Positions 58,291-64,000 of a DNA stretch of 64,000 nt are shown here, piece by piece. Numbering within the stretch: the stretch's first letter is position 1; every line of letters starts with the position of its first letter. The notes beneath the pieces were generated by a model. It worked only from the letters and a program-made list of their open reading frames with translations. It did not search any database and was not told where the DNA came from. The stretch comes from Massospora cicadina (taxonomy: Eukaryota; Entomophthoromycota; Entomophthoromycetes; Entomophthorales; Entomophthoraceae), in assembly GCA_022478985.1 (NCBI GenBank), contig JAKSZP010013542.1:1-64000 (forward strand), written 5' to 3'. The translations under genes and the position numbers were made by a program.

Positions 58291-59643
58291 ATGTCTGGGA
58301 GCAGTTGGGCAAGCAAGGCAAGAGGAGCAGGCGGAAGGCCCACGACCTCTAACATTCAAAAACGCCTGGAGAATCCGGCGGAATAGAAAAAAATCTCAAA
58401 AAACTGGCGGTCACAATTTCCATGGAGATACTCATGTGGCAAGCATGATACAAACAGTACATCAACACGCCACACTCCCAGCCACTTTCATCGGTGGAAT
58501 TTGGAGTCTGTGTGTATCTTACCATCCAAAAAACGGCCTTATGGGAAAAATTTTGTGAAGATGTACACAAAATTTTCCTGACTGCGGTGTACGTTGCACC
58601 TCACTCCATGTCACGCGGTTGGCTGGACCTAGGTTTCAAAAGCAAAATAGCAGCAGACAAGGCTGCAGTGGTGCACATATTGGTTGACCTCCCCGAAGGG
58701 CAATGGGTTGTTGAAACCAAACGCACCAGATGGACAAAATCAAACCAAATTTTCCTCACGTTTGACTTTTTGCCTACTACGGTAAAATGACACATTTTGG
58801 AGAAATACCTGAAAGATGGTCTCGCCATATATGGTGAAATACAATCTTTTGAAATGCGACATTTCACGCTGATGCCACACCTGTGCACTGGCAAAGCCAG
58901 CGAAGTTCTGACCCCAACTGAGGAGATTGCAAAGGACCCAACCCAGATCCCGCACTCCACCTTTATTGACATCACAGGGCATACCACCCACCCATTCTGG
59001 GTAACCGTGGACAGCGCGCCCCCATTTGCACCCACTGTGATGCGTTTGGCCATAAGGCGCATGCATGCCCCATCAAGGAGGGTGTCACATTCCAAGAGCA
59101 CCCCTCGGCAGCCATGGCCAGCAGAGAGGTGCACTACAAACCAACTGCAAGCACCAAGGAGGCTTTCCCATGTGGGAGCACAAGGCTGCTACCTTTGGTA
59201 AAGCCCATCTCCCCGCAGGAGTGGAAGAAGGCCAAGCAGGCCCATAGGGCCGCAGCCAAGGAAGTGGCCAAGGCCACCACCAACATCTCATACTCACAAC
59301 GACAGGAGGACATGGAGACCTTTGCGGCGGAAGTGACTCAGGAATCCATCACCCAATCAGATTGGGAGGCCCATGCCAAGCGGGCCACTCAATCTGAGGA
59401 TCTGATGGGAGATTCAATCTCACCCAATTGCTGCACCCAAGCTCCAGTTGAAACTGACTTGGGACCTATCCCAACTAAAATTTTTTTTTGCCCCACTCGA
59501 TGGTGCACTGAACTTATCCACACCGCAAAAAATTCGTCTGACGTCAGGAAAAATAAAAAGCAAAGGCCAAAGCCAACGCGACTCTTTCTGCAAAAATTAA
59601 CAAAAACCCCAATAGCGTTGCTGCTAACACCTGCGCTGCTGTG
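58291..59643 (+). pseudogene. LINE ORF1: gag-like protein with CCHC zinc knuckle
   Basis: It starts at ATG 58291 (MSGSSWASKARG). A frame change near 58370 and a TGA near 58446 interrupt the start. The central domain (58494-58790) has RGWLDLGFKSK, then WTKSNQIFLTFDF; after a stop, GLAIYGEIQSF. The knuckle ICTHCDAFGHKAHACP (CX2CX4HX4C, 59027-59068) follows HPFWVTVD, but a one-base shift in a run of C separates them. The C-terminal part (59114-59644) is Lys/Ala-rich. It would coat the LINE RNA. The same layout, at low identity, occurs in the ORF1-only retroposons. Confidence 0.75.
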
Positions 59644-59708
59644 AAAGCCTGTGGGGACCTTGAAGAGGCTGGTGGGCCTGGGGGCCCACCCCTCGCACCT
59701 AAGGTGCG

Positions 59709-62700
59709 ATGGGGGAAACCTTCACTCTAGGGATGCTGTATATCACCAGACTCAAGGCCTCCCCATCCTGGGCTAGGAAACTGAGCTTTTTACAACACAA
59801 TTTATCGTGTATATCCTGGCTATCCAGGAGTCCCACTGTCCACGAGGTTCTGAGGAAGCTTGGAAAACAATGCTCATCCCATCCCTATCCTTTTGGTTGA
59901 AGCACTGTGAGGTGCTAATTCAGAAAAATAATTTTTTATTCACATCCTCAGAAACATTCCTAAATGGCCAAGTGCTCATTGTCACCTTCTTGTGGGCTGA
60001 CTTTGCGCACACAATCATCAATATCTACACCCCAAACAGTGCACATGAGCGTTGGGAATTTTTCTTGTCAGTCAAATCCCTCCCGCTACCCCCCAATGCT
60101 TTCCTAGTTGGTGACATGAACTGTTGGCTAACCTCACCAACGGACCAGTGGCCGCCCTCACCCCACACCCCACACCCCACAGGGTCATGTAGAACTACGC
60201 GTTCTAAAAGCCACCCTTGGGTTAATGGATGCGCTGCTGCAACATGCCCCACTACTCAAAAACATGATGCGTCCCCACGTCCACAATGGCCAATTAAGGA
60301 CCATGACCCGCATTGACCTTATTCTAACGCCGGCGAAATTCCAACCCACATCTCCCACTTCAAAACAACAAAAATGGAATTCTCCGACCACTGACTGGTC
60401 TTGATAACATACCACTTACCCACCACAGTTGCAAAGGCCCCACATTGGTGCAAAATCTGCCCCCCTGAGCTCGCGTCGCCAGTATTTTCCACATGGGTGG
60501 AAGAGGCAACTTTGGTGAAATAATTTGTTGCACCATTTTGCACGGACCTCATTTCCACATGGGCAACTTTCAAAGAGGACACCATCTGCCACTATCGCCA
60601 TCTCTCCTCCAGATGCTCATGAGCCACATCAGCGGTTATCTCGCGCGCTGGCAGAATTGGCCCACTTGGAGTCCAACATTCCAGCCACAGGATACAGCCC
60701 TGCATGGGGCCAGAAGTGGGCGGAGGCAGCCGCCCACCTCAACACACTCGAAAGGCAACACAAACATTGAGTTTGTGTCCAATACAGAGCCACATGCATC
60801 ACTAAAGGTGACAAGTGCACTGCATACTTCTTTAAAAATTTTTTTGCACCATGTCAGAGTGTGGCCTGTACACAGGTGCGAAGATTGGATAATTCCATTG
60901 CAGACACACCGGCCAAAGTGGCAATCAAAACGCAAAAATATTACTATGAGTTATACTGAGCCGACCAATTCAGCTGGCCAAAATGGCAGAATTTCCTGAC
61001 TGAGCTCATATCCGCACCATTTTATGATACCCAGAAATAATGAATTTAATTATTCCGAATGAATTATGGACAGCCATTTGCGGTGTGCCAAACCAAAAAT
61101 GCCCAGGCCCAAATGGTATTCCATATGAGTTCTACAAAAAATATTTCAAATATATATCCCCATTGCTGCTAGCCTCACTCAACCAAAGCCTGTTGGAAAT
61201 GCGCCTCCTACCAGGAGGACATGAGGCCTTTACTGTCACACTCTTCAAGAAAGGGGATAAGCTTGACTTAGCCAACTGGCGCCCCATTTCTCTAACAAAC
61301 ACAGACACCAAAATTTTAACAAAAATTATGGCTAACCGTTTAGGGACTGTAGCATCTGCCACCATCTCCCCATAACAATTTGGTTTCATCCCCAGAAGGT
61401 CAATTTGGGATAACGTGCACTCTGTGGCTAATGTGTGTCAGTCCACAGCCTCTGGGGCACTTGTATTCTTGGACCAACAAAAGGTCTATGATAGAGTAAA
61501 CTGGGAATACCTTAGGGCCTGCCTCCATCAATTCCGCCTACCTCCCCGCTTCATAAACTGGGTGATGCTGCTCACGGAATCTGCAACAATGACAGTGCGT
61601 GGCCCAGTCTTCCTAATGGAAAAAGTCCGCCCTCAAAGGGCCTGCGACAAGGGGACCCCCTCAGCCCACTCTTATACAACTTCAGCCTTGACCCACTACT
61701 GCGAAATGTGAATGCCCAACTCACTGGGGTCCATGTGCCAGGCCAAACCCCAGTCAAGATGATGGCATTTGCAGATGATTGCGTGGTGGGGGTGTCTAAT
61801 GATAAAGATGCACGCGCGCTTGAAGCCCTCATCCAGGAATATTCCCAGGTAAGCAACGCGGCACTGAACGCCTCCAAAACCAAAAGCATCCTCCTTGGTC
61901 GGTTTCAGAACTGCTGGGCCCCAGCAAGTAGTTCCCAACCCAGCCCAGCTGCTCGCCCAAGTCCACGCCTTACTAACTCAAAACACACCGCTCCACTGGT
62001 TCTCCCCTTTGTGCCGCGACCTACCATAGGACCGGTACGCCATCTGGGCGTGTGGTTGGAGGCAGGAGGATACGCGTCAGCAGTAATGGAGGGCCATATA
62101 CTGGACAACGTGACGAAGCGAATCGCCTCTCTCAGAGCCCACCCTACTACCCTCACTGGCAGGGTTGTTCTTGCCAAAACTATGCTCCTATCCAAAGTCT
62201 GGTTTGGAGCCCATGTCATCCCCTTCTCCCCAAGCTTCTTCAAATCCCTGTATGCTTTGCTACAAGGATGGCTTTGGTCAGGCCGCCCTCCACCAGTACG
62301 GCTAGAGGTCATGTTTGGCCCTCATTATCATGGTGGCATGGGCCTACTTGACTTCAAAGCCCATGCTGCCAAGATCCTAGGCACCTGGATTGCGGCTGTC
62401 ACTGCTCCCACACTCCCATCCCAACACTGGTCCCACGTGGCCCAAACCAACTTCTCCCAGGCCTTGGGCCTCAACAATCCATCAAACCCCCACTCCCTGA
62501 TGAAATACCTCGCATCACACACATCAGCCACAGGTCCTCACGGGACCAAAACCCACTACAAACGAATCCTACTCTCCATGCGAAGCGCAGAGTGGAGAAT
62601 TCGTATTAGTGGACATACAACCCGAAGAGGCCGCCCCTCTCCTCAGTTCACACAAGAGGTACAGGGGCTACCCATCCATGATGGCGTGATCCCCATTCGA

Positions 62701-63420
62701 CCCCAAGTCCTATCCAGGGTGGACTACCTGTACATGATGGACATCCCTTATTCCACTGAGACCCAAAAGACTATCTGGAAATACGCACACCATCCTCTGT
62801 TGCAGCCTCAAGTCTGTTCCCATGTGTGGCGCTGCCTGAGGCGGGTGTATCGTACAGCTGAGCGCTCTAATGCTTTACACTCATCCTGTGTCGTGTGTGG
62901 CCAGTATGGAACGCTGTTTCACCGCCTGGAGAAGTGCCCCACCTCTAAAGTAATATGGCGCGAAGTCCAACGTCTGCTAGGCCAGGATCAAACACATCCC
63001 TTCAGTCTGTCAAGAGATATGTTTGCTTCATCAATGGCCTCCCCCTCCCACCCTCCCTTCGTGCTCTGGTGGTTGCAATCGCCATGTGGACTATCCACAC
63101 GATTGTCTTAGATGCCATCGCCGGATCCATCCCCACCCTCCCTGAAGCTGTCCACAGATTCCAGTCTCATTTGGTGGATCACTTTCAAGCGTGGATGTTT
63201 GGATATCTCCCACCACGTCGCCAGCAGCTGGTCTCCTCCTGGTTCCCAGTCTGGTTCATCAAATCAGACCCCTTCCTCCACACGTGCTCAATAGTGGCTA
63301 CGCCCCCTACACACGTTCCCTCCCCCTTCCCATAAGTGGCGTTCCCGCTGGCAACAAGAGATAGCATCGCTTCTCTGGGGTGCCTCACCTGGTACTGAGT
63401 TTTGTCTCATCTGAGTCATA
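59709..63420 (+). pseudogene. LINE ORF2: endonuclease, reverse transcriptase, C-terminal zinc finger
   Basis: Endonuclease: AIQESH (about 59818), NIYTPNSAHERWEFF (about 60020) and LVGDMNCW (about 60108), then RIDLILT (about 60310) and SDH (about 60389). RT: KCPGPNGIPYEFYKKYF (about 61100), LANWRPISLTN (about 61270), QFGFIPRRS, FLDQQKVYDRVNW (about 61470), LRQGDPLSP in a shifted frame (about 61640) and the catalytic AFADD (Asp codons 61774-61779), intact. The longest frame (61708-63111, 467 codons) runs from the RT palm to a CX2C...H...C finger (CVVCGQYGTLFHRLEKCP, about 62887-62940) followed by VIWREV. After a frame change the end is at about 63335. Stops include a TAA at about 61374. The preserved 467-codon frame suggests a fairly recent insertion. 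Confidence 0.85.
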
Positions 63421-63459
63421 TTCAGAAGTGTCCATCCCATGGTCAGCCTTCCCCGCACT

Positions 63460-64000
63460 AAATTAAAAACAATTTGTGAATTAAACTATTTCCCAGTATC
63501 TGTATTTATACTAATTAAATGTTAATTTTTGTAAATTTTTTGTGCCATGGCAATTGATGTTGAAGCAAAAATTGCAACAGAAGGCTTGTAATTTTAAAGG
63601 ATTCCTGATTTTTCAAAGCTCTAACTTCTCTTAAGAGGATGCTTGAAAAACAATACTTTTGAAAAGGAAAGGAGTATCTTAAAAAGTCTGCATGAGTATC
63701 TACAGGTGGCTGAGAATAAAATAAATTAAATGAATTGCAACTATAGCTATATTTATGAGGTCATATACATTAGCATTTATGGAGGTTTTAATTGATCAAT
63801 AAATCTAAATTAAATTTTAGGGGCCTGAGCTAACTTGTATATAAATTGAAGTTGCGCAGGTCTATGTATGTGCAAGATTGGCGGTGGTCCTAATTTGAAA
63901 GTTTTGGTAGTAAATCAAGGGTACTTGTCTGTCCTAACCATAAATTCATTTTGTGCTCACTGGTGGAGGTAACTCCAGTGAGGGAGTGCCTATACCACAG
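63460..64000. other. AT-rich flank, no gene
   Basis: Stop-rich in all frames. No repeat or motif recognised. Confidence 0.4.

Larger units (their letters stand above)
58291..63420 (+). mobile_element. LINE-type non-LTR retrotransposon (ORF1 plus ORF2), degraded
   Basis: ORF1 has a zinc knuckle; ORF2 has an apurinic-type endonuclease, a reverse transcriptase and a C-terminal zinc finger, the order seen in Tad-like fungal LINEs. It is less AT-rich than its surroundings, like Gypsy-A. The 3' end is placed after the last ORF2 codons; a short A-rich end (CACTAAATTAAAAA, about 63455) may be the tail. I found no target duplication. Many single-base frame changes, several in C or A runs, break both ORFs. 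Confidence 0.85.

Noticed and set aside
60155..60182. CCCCACA tandem run as a regulatory repeat
   Set aside because: About three units inside the LINE ORF2 linker; simple local slippage is enough.

Overview
The window looks like a transposon-rich stretch of a fungal nuclear genome. The evidence is one recognisable host gene of fungal type (two RING fingers plus a LON N-terminal domain, minus strand, 20819-22090), chromodomain gypsy elements, and a two-ORF non-LTR retrotransposon with CCHC knuckles in ORF1. I cannot name the species or phylum. Almost everything else is mobile-element sequence in various stages of decay. Many in-frame stops in the elements are one C-to-T or G-to-A step from the expected codon, as expected from methylcytosine deamination or RIP-like mutation.

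Layout: 1-2.9 kb, AT-rich debris with one possible retroelement leader. 2.99-4.71 kb (+), an ORF1-only non-LTR element (copy 1). 4.73-7.2 kb (+), a 5'-truncated chromovirus (Gypsy-A) followed by GC-rich sequence to 8.76 kb. 8.77-11.82 kb (-), 5' LTR and gag of Gypsy-B copy 2. 12.1-13.1 kb (+), integrase and chromodomain of Gypsy-E, followed by two 840-bp direct LTR copies. 15.83-16.45 kb, a solo LTR with a 5-bp target duplication. 17.29-18.35 kb (+), an integrase remnant. 20.8-22.1 kb (-), the LON/RING gene. 22.1-30.6 kb, very AT-rich and free of gypsy elements, holding four tiny retroposed fragments, a remnant of a protein family I know from animal genomes, and the complete 1.9-kb ORF1-only retroposon (28657-30570, -). 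30.85-33.32 kb, a short LTR element with a GATAA target duplication. 33.48-56.83 kb, a nest: Gypsy-C (-) has 777-bp LTRs 23 kb apart because Gypsy-B copy 1 (37451-43987, +) sits inside its reverse transcriptase and Gypsy-D (48430-55488, -) sits in its 5' part; Gypsy-D itself carries a 32-bp retroposed fragment. 58.3-63.4 kb (+), a degraded LINE with ORF1, endonuclease, RT and a C-terminal zinc finger.

The most interesting result is a non-LTR retroposon family that appears to carry only a gag-like ORF1. One copy is delimited by an 18-bp target-site duplication, a second copy has the same layout, and five ultra-short copies of its 3' end (18-46 bp) are each flanked by 16-18 bp duplications. It has no reverse transcriptase of its own, so it should depend on a partner LINE outside this window, rather like a fungal counterpart of mammalian half-LINEs. 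The window also allows a relative insertion order: Gypsy-C first, then Gypsy-B and Gypsy-D into it, then the small retroposon into Gypsy-D.
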